Assembly: GCA_030549335.1 (NCBI GenBank)
Contig: CM060188.1
Coordinates: 10,540,001 to 10,604,000 of the forward strand
Direction: 5' to 3'
DNA from: Pontederia crassipes
Taxonomy: Eukaryota; Streptophyta; Magnoliopsida; Commelinales; Pontederiaceae
Length of the DNA: 64,000 nt
A program made the position numbers and the translations under genes. The stretch's first letter is position 1. Each line of letters begins with the position of its first letter. The notes below the pieces were generated by a model that was given only the letters and a program-made list of their open reading frames with translations, searched no databases and had not been told where the DNA came from. Below are positions 10,666-23,675 of the stretch, one piece after another.

Positions 10666-12492
10666 GGAAAACTTGCAATGGGCAGCCTGAAACTAAACGA
10701 AAACGACTGGAACATCGCCGTTGATGAGACTTCAATAGAAGGGAAATGAATCCTGTGATCACTGATGATATCTTATGTATATATATTTTTTTAAATTGCT
10801 TAATTATAATTTAGAAGGTCATTGATAATGCTAATACAGTTATTAAAATTATCAACAATAATTATATTTTTATTTTTCTTAATTTTTTAGACATTATAAT
10901 CTTACGGATATAATTGTTTTTTTAATACATTACTATGTTGTGAAATTATTGACATGAAAAGTGCGATCATTAAATATAATATTCTTTCGTTGTGTGTCTT
11001 ATTCATCATAGTCAATGTATAATTCGGAGAGTTATAGAATTGTTCGATCATTCTTTCGTCTTCTTTTGCTTATTTATGAACTTATCTAACATTAAAAGTT
11101 TCTTTGTTTAGGTCTTAATATAGCGAAAAAAAATGACGGACCAAGTCGGATGATTTTGATGTCTGCCCAAAGGCCTGGGAGTTCAAAATCTAAGTCAACT
11201 AATAAGGACCATAAAAGATAAGCTTCTGTTCAAGATTATTTCATCCTTATCCATAAGATTTTTGCATCTTTTTTTATTTTTTATTTTATGTTTCTAATGC
11301 AAATGACAAGTTAATTCTACGGACTACTTGTGTGTCAAATATGGATGGACTATGTTCAAAATAATATTAAATGTCACATCAAATCAAAATATATAATTCG
11401 AATTTATCATTAACTTAATGCAAGTGAGTGGAACGATACGATGAACTCGAATGGGTAAAAGATTATTAGTAGGAAACACCGGCAATATATGTTCTTCAAT
11501 TTCAATCCCCTTTATAATAGTCAAGTTTATCATTCTTTGAGTGCATTCCATACACGATCCTTGGTACATTGTGTATAACTTATTTTTTTCCCATGTTAAA
11601 TTGTTTCTTGACTAAATTCGATAATTAGAATTAATATCAAAGATTTCTCCTTTATTTCAATGATACAAAAGAACGTAAAAATATATTAACTTCACTGTTA
11701 ATTGGAATACTCCCACAGAATTATTTGAACGTACGAGAGCAAAACAGATGTCTACAATTGAATTAAGATTTAAAATATTATCGAACGCATATGTTATGCA
11801 GATGGGAAAAAAATACACATCACAAAGTATTCTTATTACCACATATAAATTGTATTATAATAATAATAGAACACCTAAGTTAAACATTATGCTTTTTCAT
11901 TTACATTATTTATATTTATTTATCATCTAATGCAACATCTTTGTCATCAACTAAAATAAATTTCTTTGTTAACTACTGTAGAATCGTTCAACTTCCATTT
12001 TCATAAATTCAACTTGGATGTTGATGATGAAGACACTTTACCTAAACCTGGCTCTTTATCTTTATGTAATGTAATGCATAAGGTACTAAATCATTATCTC
12101 ACCTTACTCCACTTACTTCCTATTGCTTTACCTCAATAATTATCCCATATTTTAACTAATATATTTTTAATTTATTTCTTCAAGATTATTTTTTTTAAAA
12201 AGCCAAATAAATTAAAGAATCAATGGACTGAGACAATCTCAAAGCAACCAATCTTTGCACGTGCGGAGCGTGTGATCCACCGGTCAGTTGTCAATTTGGC
12301 ACGCTTCTTTTCTTCAAAGTGTTTATTATTTTTTTCCTCTCGATCTCAAGCTGCGAGAGGAAGGGGAGGGACGAGCACGACGATACAGAGACGTAGTAGC
12401 AGAAGAAGCAAGTGCGTCCCTCCGCCCGGAACTGCCGGAGATCTCCGTGCTCTATCAGCCCTCGCCGTCTGATCTCCCACCGGCGGCCCACG
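10666..12492. other. Spacer between the lipid-transfer and UXS genes
   Basis: It is AT-rich for most of its length with no supported gene; small frames near 11.4-11.9 kb are chance. The last ~200 bp (from about 12270) become GC-rich and CT-rich and probably hold the UXS promoter and 5' UTR. Confidence 0.55.
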
Positions 12493-15400
12493 ATGAAGCA
12501 GCTCTACAAGCAGCCCAGCATCAACCAGCCCCAGATCCCCACCTACGCCTCCAAGCCTGCGAAGCAGCCGACCCACCATCACCACCGCTCCTCTGCCTCC
12601 GGCACCTCCTCCTTCCTCCGCTCCGCCGCCGGGTACCTCCTCCGAGAGCAGCGCCTCCTCTTCGTGCTCGCGGGCGCCCTCATCGCCTCCACCTTCTTCC
12701 TCCTTCAACCCTTCTACTCCTCCTCCCTCTCCGCCTCCGCGTCGACCGCCGCCGGCACCGTCCACCGGCACCATGTCTTCCGCCATCCCTCTACCATCTC
12801 CTCCTACGGCACCGGCGTTGAGGCGACGGCCGGGAGGAGGGTGCCGGTGGGGCTGAGGAAGCCATCGAAGCGGATCGTGGTGACAGGAGGGGCGGGGTTC
12901 GTCGGGAGCCACCTCGTTGACAAGCTGATCGAGAGGGGGGACAGCGTGATCGTAATCGACAACTTCTTCACCGGCCGGAAGGACAACGTCGTCCACCACT
13001 TCGGAAACCCGAGGTTCGAGCTCATCCGACACGACGTCGTTGAGCCGATCTTGCTGGAGGTCGACCAGATCTACCACCTGGCGTGCCCGGCGTCGCCGGT
13101 GCACTACAAGTTCAATCCCATCAAGACCATCATATCCTTCTCTTGATTTCATTTTGGCTGCGTGTTTTCTGATCTGAATACGATTTCAAATCTTGATCTG
13201 TAGGACAGCCGTTGACTTCTTACTGCACTCACCATTGTGACATTATCATTTCTTACATGAGCCCAGATGTGCAAAAAAATTTAGTGCAAGACGAGATCCC
13301 AGGTTGCGAAACTTTTGGTTTTAGGTTGAGTCTCTATTAGCTCTTTTATAGCTTTAGTTCAGAGGCTATGATGTTCTAAATTGCTTCGAAGATTCCCTGC
13401 TTAGCTATTCAAGGTAGAATCTGATATTGTGTGTCTGTTTATTGGGTTGGAGTGAATTATATCGTATGCCTCTTACTTATTTTCATGAATTCCTGATGTC
13501 ACTGATTGTGCTAAACGGATGTTCATAGACGAAGGCACATTCTTTGAAACCTAAGGGACCGAATTGGTAGAATTAGTATGAATTTTATCATTGTATGAAT
13601 AGAAGTGTCAAAATAAGGAAGCCAGGAGACAAATATATGACCCCCTAAAAAAAGATAGTTATCATGGTATTGTTCTACTTGATTCCGGTACCTTTCTTAA
13701 CTTGTTTTATTACTTGTAAAGATGTCATTTTCAATATAGTTGTGGATCAAGTGTTACTTTGATGCTTTGGTGACCACAAGGTCTCAACCTCTCAGGTTCC
13801 GATCACAAAAACATTTTTAATGAGTGAGCAACACGAGAGTGCATATATATGCTCCTCATAGACAATTATCTAGAAGACACTTGACACACAATGCTTAACA
13901 GTGCCTTCTCTTTTTTTTATAAGAAACAGTTCTTGGTTTGGAAGAATTGCTTTGTGACCTTAACATTTTATTACAAGACAAATGTGATGGGAACATTGAA
14001 CATGCTCGGGTTAGCAAAGAGAATTGGAGCCCGGTTTCTCTTGACAAGTACAAGTGAGGTTTATGGTGACCCACTCGAGCATCCTCAGAAGGAGACTTAC
14101 TGGGGTCATGTTAACCCTATAGGTTAGTAGTTCATCACCTTTGGTCTTCCATGTTTTGAGTTCCTTCAATTGTAGCTCTTCTAAGATTTAGTATGCATCA
14201 TCAGGTGTGAGGAGTTGTTATGATGAAGGAAAAAGAACTGCAGAAACTTTGACCATGGATTACCATCGAGGTGCAGATGTTGAGGTAACTTGGTCCTAGG
14301 CTCAGAATACTAATTGGCCTGACAGTAGTTATATTTATCGTCACAATTAGCCAAACCAAATATTGTGTTTCCTTGAACTACAGATGAAATTATTCATTTC
14401 TAACTCATTATGTTTTGCTAAAGTATGTATTCCCATTTTGGATAAATATACTCTTGAGGCCCCAAACTGTGTAGTTTGTATTCATGTTGTGATAAATAAC
14501 TCTTTCTACTGATAATACTTTTTCCTTGTGGCTCTATTTGGGAAGGCATGTGATTATGGTGTTACATTAACTCTTGCCTCTGTGCAGTTCCGGTTCTATC
14601 CAGTGGGACAATCTTCCAAAACTATCATAGAACAGATTCTGATCTGTAGATTTTCTTTTTAGGGACTCTGATCTGTAAAATTTAATTTGATATGGCATAT
14701 TTTGAGCTCAAGTTATGAAATGCCAAACACCATGCTTTAAAGGAACTTCTTATCAAGTCCCTTTGCCTGTTGGTGATGTTAGGTAATATTGCATATGAGC
14801 TTGGACACCTGTCACTAGTAATTTCAGTTAAAGCTTTTGGTGCCTCGAAACGTATTGCATTCTTTGGAATGCCATGATTTGTCGTCAAATTAATCTTGTA
14901 TAAGCTCTAAGTAAGTTGGAAAAGAGACCCTGGTGTATTGAACCTTTGAGGGGAAAAAGAAATTGATTGAATTCAACTGTATTATGTTATAATAATTGGA
15001 GATATCCAAGCCTGTTGACTGTCCTATCATATGCATGCATAAGCCAATATCTCTTCGGAGACATCATTGGGGTTACCATTCCCCGCTTTGAATTTTAACC
15101 TTCTTTTTATTCATTACTGTACTAAGGTTATGCCTTCTTTTTTCACCAAAAAAAAATGCATGCATAAGCCAGTGAAAAAGATTGTGATTTCTTGCATGAG
15201 TGCATTCTGACTTGTGTATTACAATTTGTATGAATAAACAACTAGAAAGTTCCATCTGACTTTGACTTTTTTTGTTCTTTTTTTTGGGTTGATGCTAACT
15301 CCTTCATTGGTTAAAATTCTATGTACCACATGAGATGTCTTGATCTTGTACTGCCATATGCCTCCTCTTGTCAGCATTTGTTTTCTTTGTCAACTTTCCA

Positions 15401-16563
15401 TTTCTTTGGAGTAATATTTATGGAACTGAAGCATCACAACCATATTTCAGGTCCGTATTGCACGCATATTTAATACTTATGGCCCTCGCATGTGTCTAGA
15501 TGATGGACGTGTAGTCAGTAATTTTGTTGCGCAGGTATCTTTTTTTTGCAGTATAACGCAGGTTTCTTCTGGCTTTCAAGCATTAAAATCATACTATGTA
15601 ATAAAACACTCATATTCCATGATTTTCAGGCCCTCCGTAAACAACCAATGACAGTTTATGGTGATGGCAAGCAAACCCGAAGTTTCCAATATGTTTCAGA
15701 CTTGGTATGAAATATTGTTTCTGCAAGGGACAATCTCAACAATATTTCCAGCCGTGTTATGTTTTAGTCATTCATATCTTTTTCATTCACTCTATGTTGC
15801 AACTTTATTTGTTTCAGTCATTCATTATATTTTTCTTCATTCACTCTATGTTGCATCTTTTTTATTCATATAACTCATTTTTATCTTGTGATTCAGCATA
15901 GTTATCAACTTATCATAATTTGGGACATCCGTAGGTTTCGACATAAGTGACATAAATGTGCATTTTCTTATGACATGACATATATGTACAATCATCGAAG
16001 ATTCCTTTTAGAAACTTGTCATGTGTTGATACTGTCTTACACCTCCATTATCCAAAACAATTAGCTCTGAAAATGCTCTTGCAATGTAAATTTCTCTTTT
16101 CTTTTCCTGCACAAATCCATCAGGTCGATGGACTGATAGCACTGATGGAAGGTGAACATATTGGACCATTCAATTTGGGGAATCCAGGGGAGTTCACCAT
16201 GCTGGAGTTAGCTGAGGTATGCTCAGGACAACTATATATTGTTTCTACCTTCTTACTAACCTAAAACCTAAAAAATGTCCTATACCCTATCTTATATCCT
16301 CCTATATCCTATAATAGAACTTAGATATTATATCTTCTGTTTTGTTCTAAAATGTGGTCAACTTTCTTCAGGTTGTGAAAGAGACAATTGACCCTTCTGC
16401 AACGATTGAGTTCAAACCCAACACTGAAGACGACCCTCATATGAGAAAACCTGATATCACAAAGGCAAAAGAACTGCTTAACTGGGAGCCAAAGATTACG
16501 TTGCGCCAAGGACTACCACGAATGGTGTCCGACTTCCAGAAACGCCTGGAAGACTTGAAATAA
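12493..16563 (+). CDS. UXS: UDP-glucuronic acid decarboxylase (UDP-xylose synthase), membrane-anchored type
   Basis: Exons: 12493-13131, 13975-14122, 14205-14284, 15451-15534, 15630-15704, 16124-16216, 16372-16563; 436 residues with all phases joining. The enzyme converts UDP-glucuronate to UDP-xylose, the xylosyl donor for xylan and other wall glycans. An N-terminal transmembrane segment (about residues 55-71) after a short cytosolic tail marks the type II Golgi form. The short-chain dehydrogenase fold follows: NAD-binding GGAGFVGSH at 132-140, TSTSEVYGD around 237-244, the catalytic Tyr-Lys pair in SCYDEGKR (Y268, K272), then [11 protein letters not shown] and [14 protein letters not shown]. 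Intron 1 is an AT-AC U12 intron; the others are GT-AG. Exon 1 is much more GC-rich than the rest. No damage is seen. It is tail-to-tail with the dirigent gene, 440 bp apart. Confidence 0.97.
13132..13974 (+). other. U12-type AT-AC intron of UXS
   Basis: The intron begins ATATCCTT, the exact U12 5' splice consensus, and ends TTAC. CCTTAAC, the U12 branch-point consensus, lies about 10 nt before the 3' end (13958-13964). There is no usable GT donor at the needed position: the reading frame requires ...Lys-Thr-Ile | Lys-Thr-Asn, which is met only by AT...AC ends. Removal is expected to need the minor spliceosome (U11/U12/U4atac/U6atac). Confidence 0.93.
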
Positions 16564-17002
16564 TTCTCAAAAACATGAAACTAAGTTTTGTATCATATGA
16601 TGTGCCATCATCTCATTTTATATAGCTAATTTCCATTATTAAGTTAGGTATATATTCTTCTACCATTTCCTGCAGCGGAAGTTCATTTGTTGTTGTAAAG
16701 ACAAAAAATATGCATTCATAGCTTTTTCTTTTGTTTTGTGGGCAAGTTCATGTATTGATGCTTTTAAGTGAAAACACCCTTGTACTCATTATTTGAGTTA
16801 TCTCAAACACTTGAAAATATATATTCTTTTGCACCTCCTTTCCAATTCCCATATGATGTCTTTGGATAATTATATGATACCATCATGCCATGCAGGTATT
16901 TTAATTATATTAGAACAATATATAGCTTCATAGATATATGTAAATATGAGATCCATACAAGGATTCAAATTACATCATGCAGGAAATGGCTGTTCTTAAT
17001 AA

Positions 17003-17917
17003 TTAGGAGAGATAGATGGAGAACTGCAAGAGGGTTTCCGCAACATCCTCAGCTGCATTCTGCTGCCCAGTTGGATGAACAGCGCGAATGGTGGCATATC
17101 CTTTGGCGTTCAAATACTTTCCTGTGCCTCCAACTATGGCGACGTTGGACTCTGCAACAGTTGTGCAGTAGACGCCGAAGAAACTGAGGGTGTCCGCGCA
17201 GCCTTCGCCGCCTCCATGGAAGGCGGTCGTCATCATCAGCGTCATACTGGTTCCATCTTTGGAGCTCGCCACGAAGAACCCCTGGGCTCTTCCGACACTG
17301 TTGGAGCCCTTCTCCTCCCCTTCGGCGAGCTCCTCGTCAATGGCAGCAGTGGTCGTGCCAAACAGAAGACTACTCTGCGAAGCTGCCCCTGCTGCAGGAG
17401 AGCTCAATGCATTGCCCATTGGAGCAGTAGTGCTTGCAGGTTTGACACCATTAGTATTGTCATGGATATGAGCTGGAAGTAACATTGAGGCGCCAAGTAC
17501 ATCGTGCATGAAAAATGTCAAAGGTTGATCAGTTCCTGCGGCTCCGCCGACAATGAGCGGCTGCTGCACCGAAGGGGAAACTTCTGGTGGAGTCATCATG
17601 GTAGGGATGGTTGCAGGATCAGCAGGCTGAGGGGTAACAACCGACATCGGTGCCATTGATGATAGTGGACTGTTTGCTGCAGGGCTGGCAGCATTTGCCT
17701 GCGAGGGTGCAGAGGGAGAGGCAACAGCTGACGGATCAGTTGCTCCGGGGTTTGCATGATGAGGTTGTGGTACCGTGGCTGCCGGTGCAGCCGCTGGAAT
17801 CGGCTGCTCATCGAGGAGGATGCGAGATGAGCTGATGCACTCTGTCATGGCAAACAACAACACCAAGTACATTGCTGTTGCAAATGCTGTCGACCTGGAA
17901 TCGGGGTGTTTGGCCAT
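17003..17917 (-). CDS. Dirigent protein with long Ala/Pro-rich linker (ESB1/DIR-like)
   Basis: Single exon, 304 residues. A hydrophobic segment at residues 11-30 looks like a secretion signal. Residues ~36-130 form a low-complexity Ala/Pro/Ser linker. The dirigent domain spans ~132-302, from LTFFMHDVLGAS through FGTTTAAIDEEL, VGRAQGFFVASSKDG, FFGVYC and IVGGTGKYLNAKGYATIRAV to FSIYLS. Dirigent proteins steer radical coupling of phenoxy radicals; members with this N-terminal extension (Arabidopsis ESB1/DIR10 and relatives) act at Casparian strips and in lignin deposition. The start at 17917 was chosen because it gives the signal peptide; an upstream in-frame extension to 18013 crosses the TATA box at 17997-18004. 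The exact wall role is inference. Confidence 0.93.
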   Translation of the reverse strand: MAKHPDSRSTAFATAMYLVLLFAMTECISSSRILLDEQPIPAAAPAATVPQPHHANPGATDPSAVASPSAPSQANAASPAANSPLSSMAPMSVVTPQPADPATIPTMMTPPEVSPSVQQPLIVGGAAGTDQPLTFFMHDVLGASMLLPAHIHDNTNGVKPASTTAPMGNALSSPAAGAASQSSLLFGTTTAAIDEELAEGEEKGSNSVGRAQGFFVASSKDGTSMTLMMTTAFHGGGEGCADTLSFFGVYCTTVAESNVAIVGGTGKYLNAKGYATIRAVHPTGQQNAAEDVAETLLQFSIYLS

Positions 17918-17996
17918 TGATTGGAGATACAAGCTGGAGGTAGAAGTTAGTGAGATGCAGTGAACGATTTGATTCTGCTTGTGCCGAAATCGTACG

Positions 17997-18004
17997 CTTA
18001 TATA
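17997..18004 (-). promoter_or_regulatory. TATA box of the dirigent gene
   Basis: TATATAAG on the minus strand lies about 80 bp upstream of the start codon at 17917, a normal distance for a plant TATA box plus a short 5' UTR. It also argues against the upstream in-frame start at 18013. Confidence 0.65.
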
Positions 18005-19489
18005 GCGGTACAACTTGTCTTTCTGACTCCAGAATGTGCTTGTAACATGTCATGGAGTTGTTCTTTTGATATTGCATTAGGTAGCAACCTAAACCCATCT
18101 GAGTGCAGTTGAGGAACTGCTACGTTGCAGATTGTTTTGTGCTGGAAATTTTACACTTAATGGTTCTGCATCTGACAAATCACATTCACTGCATACAAAC
18201 CTTCATATAAGGAGTAGTTGGAATCCTCTGGTGTAATTTTTTGGGAAGATCTTACCAAAGAACTTTCCAAGAACTAAGATAAAAAAAAAACTGTGCTAAG
18301 TTTTAACTTTCTTGCAGCAAGCGGCAGAACAAAGAAGCTAGGGATCCTTGTCATGGGCAGATCAAGAATTTAGTTATTGGTGAACAATGAAACTTCTTGT
18401 TCGATTTGACCCAATTCAAAAGGGCAACAAATTAGGAATGCGTCACTCTGAATCCCTGATTTACTGCACCCGACTTTTCCCCTGCCTTTGATGATAAGCA
18501 CAAAGCTGCAGCCAGGGGACATGCAAAGGTTGCGAAGAATGTATGGAACACCGCTGAGGTCAAAAGAATATATGTCTCATGACCACATGACAGCGGGTGC
18601 CAGGAGTGCATTCTTCAGGGACAGAAATTTTACTACCCTCAGAAGGAGTCCTCTCTAACTCTAAGGATTCTGTCATGCGCCTCAAGCCCAAGAACTGATT
18701 CCTTTTACCACTTATTTATCTGTTCCTTTTGAGGTGCACTGCTGTTCCTGATATGCGAGCTTTGGGTGATGCACTGTGCTGCCTGCTGTTGTTGGTCTTT
18801 AGGTTGCTCCGGATTCAAACACATATCAGATGCTCACTACTGCTTAATTACCCTTTTCCAATGCTGCCTGGTTGACGTGGCTGCTGGGAACAGCTGCAAC
18901 TTTTGCTTTAAAAAACCGAGGACAGGACCTAAAGGAAGGAATGTTTTAGAATATGAGATCGTTACTGCTTTCTATTAGGATAAATTGCGAATTTCGAGAC
19001 AAATTACAAACAGCAGCACTAGCTTGATCAATTTCTTAACTTTTTCTTATATATTTTTTGGTGAACTCTGTGGATTAATACATTCAGGTTGTATGTCAAA
19101 TGGAATAAGGTCACTGACATTGGAAGGCCAGGCAGGTTGTCGAAATTCCTGATCTTTAACAAAATATTTTGAATATGTGAACATATGCTAAAAGCTTTGA
19201 TTATGTTTTTTTTTTCTTTCCATGATCGAGTTATGCAACGTACATTTCTTCTGGATTATTCAGCATGTGCCCAAGCAACTTTGAACACTGTATCCAAACA
19301 TAAGAATACCATCCTTGTACTAAGTGATTAACAAAACGATAGAAGGTGAGGTAATTTGATAGATGTGTACATTTGGCTTTCATCTTTAAATTCTTCCTTG
19401 TTAGAAAGGCTTCTGACTTGTACTAAGTCGACAATAGTTTGCCTTGCACAACGTGATCTAAACAGGTTTCTGTCACACTTCATCTCAAA
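18005..19489. other. Spacer between the dirigent and NaKR-like genes
   Basis: This is unique-looking sequence of moderate AT content without a supported coding region; the 70-residue frame at 18766-18978 shows no domain. It probably holds the dirigent promoter (left) and the 3' end of the NaKR-like gene (right). Confidence 0.5.
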
Positions 19490-19866
19490 TTAGAATGATG
19501 CCGAGTAGCGCGGGGGTGACGACCAGAACTGCGCGTTCTTCACCTTGGAGACGCTGTTGAGCACTCCTAAAGGCGTGACGTCTCCGATCACTGTCACCTT
19601 CTTCTTCGGTAAGTCTATGCTGAAAGATGAAACACCTGATACATCAACTTGGTTAGAAGACCCCAAAACATTGAGTCTGACATTTTTGTGCGCACAAAAA
19701 AAAAAAAAAGATCAGAATACTAAAGAACTGTCACCTTGCATCTTGGAGATGTGCTTCCTCACCTTCCCTTCGCAGCCCTTGCAATGCAGAGATACTCTCA
19801 GCTCCACAGTCTGGACATGGATTAAATCAGACGTTACTTCCAGAACATTATTGAAGTAAAAATCAA

Positions 19867-19913
<47 letters not shown>

Positions 19914-20399
19914 CATGTATTGGACATGTACCTGGTCTTCCTGTCTTCTGGTAGAAGAAGATGGTCTCAGAACAGCCGGTTCATCGCTTCCGATACGTTG
20001 AGGCTTAGCACATTGAACAGGTAGTAGAGGAGAAAGCGGCTCAGGAACAGGAAAGAAATCGAAAAATCCTCCGGTCTTATCGTTCACTTTGAATCTGGAC
20101 GAGTGCAGGAGGTACCGAGAGGAATCAACAGGGCTACCCACGAGGCGAGAAGATTGTTTATCTGAGCCTTGCCTGGTATCGATTTGGTTATGGATACCAA
20201 GCTTGGAGCTGCATGGCCTCGTTTTTGTTTTCTGGGGGTCTCTGAGATGGACAGGAGGTGTGCTAAGATCATTAATGGTTCTTAGCGTTAGAGGCTGAAG
20301 GACAGATCTACGTTCTATGCTTTTGCAGATTGCTGCAGAAGAAGGAGATGCGCAGGAGAAGCTCATCCCTCTCATCTTCTGAACTCTCAGCGGAGCCAT
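19490..20399 (-). CDS. Heavy-metal-associated domain protein, NaKR-like
   Basis: Exons on the minus strand: 20399-19932, 19810-19735, 19635-19490; 229 residues. Residues 1-156 are a basic, Ser/Pro-rich region without a named fold. The C-terminal ~70 residues form an HMA domain: TVELRVSLHCKGCEGKVRK (Cys166 and Cys169 of the CxxC metal site), HISKMQGVSSFSIDLPKKKV, TVIGDVTPLGVLNSVSKVKN, then AQFWSSPPRYSASF. This architecture and the SKVKNAQFW ending match the SODIUM POTASSIUM ROOT DEFECTIVE (NaKR) family, whose Arabidopsis founder acts in phloem ion loading and florigen transport. The HMA domain is split across exons 2 and 3 at Gly (phase 1). Intron 1 carries a GATA microsatellite. Confidence 0.9.
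19868..19913. repeat. (GATA)n microsatellite in intron 1 of the NaKR-like gene
   Basis: About eleven perfect ATAG/GATA units in a row. It lies 19 bp downstream of the intron 1 donor on the gene's strand, so length changes could affect donor context. Confidence 0.97.
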
Positions 20400-23300
20400 G
20401 ACTGCATATAACTGTGTTTATTTGATGGAGGGGGAGGAGAAGCTTCACAAGGGAGAATGGCCTGGTGTGCATTTAAAGGTTGCAAAAAGGTGGCAAAGTT
20501 TGCATTGCACTGTCTTCAATATCATAATTAACCAATCAAACAGATTCTCGCCTATCTCAACACTGATAATAATTAGTGCTACCTTAGGACTTGGGCTAGG
20601 ACTGTACTATTTCATCATTTCTATAACAAATAATATGAATATGATTGTATAATTAACTTTAAGTTGTCCCAATAGGCTATCGAGTTAAACTTCAATAAAA
20701 ACTTGGTCACAAGTTCATTTACGTGCCTTGAGAACTAAAATCAACAATCTGCTGAAACATTCTGTGTACTGAAGTAGCTATTTTTTGAACGGGGCTTCAA
20801 AGTTTGCAATAGCTTCTTTTTCTTTCTTTCTTTTTTTTTAAAATCAGACTTTAGTCTCTTTGTTTTCTCTGGATTTTGGTCTGATTTTACCAAAATACGT
20901 TACACCTATCTCCAATGACTTATAGATGTTGGACTAATTCATATGCATATTTAGGGGACTCGTTCTCGTTGAGTGATCGCCAAGAGTGTTGTTTTACTAT
21001 TAGAAGCTTCGTTTAGCAATCCTTTTTTCAAAACTTTAACTATCATACAGTAGTAGAAGAGTGTGGTTTTACCTATTCATTGCACACGACAAATTAGCAC
21101 TTGAATTAAAAGACACTACCCGAATCTGATTCTAGAGAAATTGGAAAGGGAATAATATGTATTTGCCATGGGCAGTAAATCTGAGTAATAAATCCTAGCT
21201 AGGAAGATCCAGGATGAGACTTTTCCTAGCCAACATCACCGATTCTCTTCCCACAAAATATTGGAATCGGATGCTTTTCTGACAAAGTTTGTACCCTGAG
21301 TTAGCAGCACTACTTTCATCATCTGAGTCATTCGATGTGAAATGAACAATTTTGATCTGAAAAAAAAAAAAACAAAGTTGATCACAGGTGAGCTGATGCT
21401 ACCATACTAATGTTAAACTGGGATATGTCACATTATTGGCACAAAGTGAAGATTGAGCTCGAATTAGACTACTCGAATTGTGCGATCATGTAATCAAAGT
21501 AAGTAATGTTTCATGTCATGTGATGTTCCTCATCATTCGCTTATTAAGCACTGAATATCATCAGAAGAAAAAAGGAACTTCCCAATGAGCAGTGGATCCT
21601 AAAGGCATGTTTCGTTTCTTGCCATCCTTCTCAGCCCCCTGGTTCCTGGTCCTCTCGATTGCAACCTGCCACCATTACTACCAATTCTTTTTATGTACAG
21701 TGAGTACTTTCTTTTTGTGCTTGCATGTTGACCACTGCCCTGTGCATCTTTTCATCCTCTGCAGACATTGTTTACATCTCCTTTTAACTCCAAACATGAC
21801 ATTTGAAATTATGATCTGCACTTGGCTGAGCAAATGGATTTGCTTTAGGCATATAAGATTCCCTACATGTCTCAAGGAGAAATTTTATTTAATGACGAAT
21901 ACAAGATAACGGAGATTAATTACATGTTGATTAAGACAAAAATAAAAAAAAAAGTTAAAGTTTTGCTTTGGGCATTGTACAGTGGGGGGCCTCCAAGTGC
22001 ACTTTGTGTGTTCCTTGTGGTTTCTGCGTCCTTTTGGCGGCAGAAAGAGAGGAGAGAGGAAGAATAATGTGACCAGAGGATTCATGTTTGAAATTTGTAT
22101 TTGAATTCTTCCTTGGCCTCTTTTCCTCACAAGGGGGCTCCTTGGGCTTAAAGTCTCATGATTAATCCTAAGCATGCTTGCTTTAAGCTTGCCTAGCTCA
22201 AAGTAATGATGCTTGTTGATAAGAGTTGTTCTTCTACTTTTAGATATCTACAACTCCTTGAAGAATCTCATTCTTACCGGCATTTGCACAGTTATCTTTT
22301 TTATTTCATATCTATTTATTTGCACATAAGAAAGTAATTATAAAGTCTGAGACTCTCGAGAAATGCATGCTAGGAAATCTTGCATCTCACCATTTGCAAG
22401 AACACCTCATTTGATGTGTTATTTTATCCATTTCCTTTATTTATTCTTAGGGAGAAGTTCACATCAAGAAAATAAATTAAGCTCGTCGTTAGAAGAACCT
22501 TCTAACGCTAAAACTCTTTTTTATCTTGGATTTTTCATCCGCTTAAGTAAGATATGATTAATGAAGATTACAATTCCAAAATTTTGTTGAAGGGTGAACT
22601 GTGGACTTGATATGGGAAAACAGCAATGGGTCTTCAAAATGAAGTAGACAAATAGAGGATGGAGAAATTTATACAAGAAAGAACACCAATCAACTTTAAT
22701 GTAATGAACAATCTACTGAACAAAATTATGAATCTCTGGGGTCCTCGAAATTAAAAGAGCAGATTTTTTTTTTTTTTTGAGATTTATCTATAAGCAAACA
22801 TGGATCTTAACCAGACACAGCATCGTTTGCATGGGGTCCTCTGCAATGATTTTGCAGATTGATGAGGAGCGAGGACAACCCAAAACTATACCGTGGTATC
22901 CCTGCCAAGTTGAATTACCCAAAGGCAGAGGAACCATGGTTGGACATGGAAGTGAAGCATCATAAATGCAACGCCCATAATTGCTAAGATGGTACCACCT
23001 GTACTTTGTTAGTATCTGTTGCTATCCTACTTATTTGTATCTTTTGCCTCCTGCAAGTTATTGAAGGCTTCTTTTTCGAGTTACAATGTGACAGGGATTG
23101 TGAAGGATATTTGGATCCGAACATGGAAAACAAGGCAAAAGAGTAACTAATAGAAAAATCATTATCATTTTAGTTTGTCCTATCATAGAAAAAGGTTTAC
23201 ATTTGTTCTGGAACAGACTCGTACCATTGTCTTAGACGGCCTGCACGTTACAAATTGACTCGGATGACACAGTGGCCCAGTAAGGTTCACAGTTTTTTCC

Positions 23301-23675
23301 ACACAGACAGAGAGGGAGGGGGGAGAGAAAGAGATATCACAAACTTCAGCTAAAAGGTACACTCTCAGAAATATGTACAATCAAGAGCATTTCCTGTGTC
23401 TCGTCATATATCTAACAAAATAGTTCAAAGTGCCATGAGTTTTAACATGGCCCTATGGAGATGGCCATATAGGCAATTCTGCAGAAAATAACACTTATTT
23501 ATTCTCTTTGTACCCTATAGAACAGACTCTTGGATGTTACATGGGTAAAAGTTGACATCTGCTACATGGAGGAGGCGCCCCACAGCTTCTGCCTGGAGTT
23601 TAAATGCAGCCAAGATTAGTGAACATGATAGCTTGTTGTTTCCAGACTGACTAATCAGTATATCAGCACATCCCT
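20400..23675. other. Spacer upstream of the NaKR-like gene and downstream of the TRM gene
   Basis: This is about 3.3 kb without a supported gene. Open frames (20398-20652, 21592-21909, 21885-22175) lack domains and codon bias. The right end, from about 23400, probably holds the 3' UTR of the TRM/DUF4378 gene. No clear transposon ends were seen. Confidence 0.55.

Noticed and set aside
12346-13152. 268-residue open frame on the minus strand
   Set aside because: It is the antisense shadow of the GC-rich first exon of UXS; the translation is low-complexity and has no domain.
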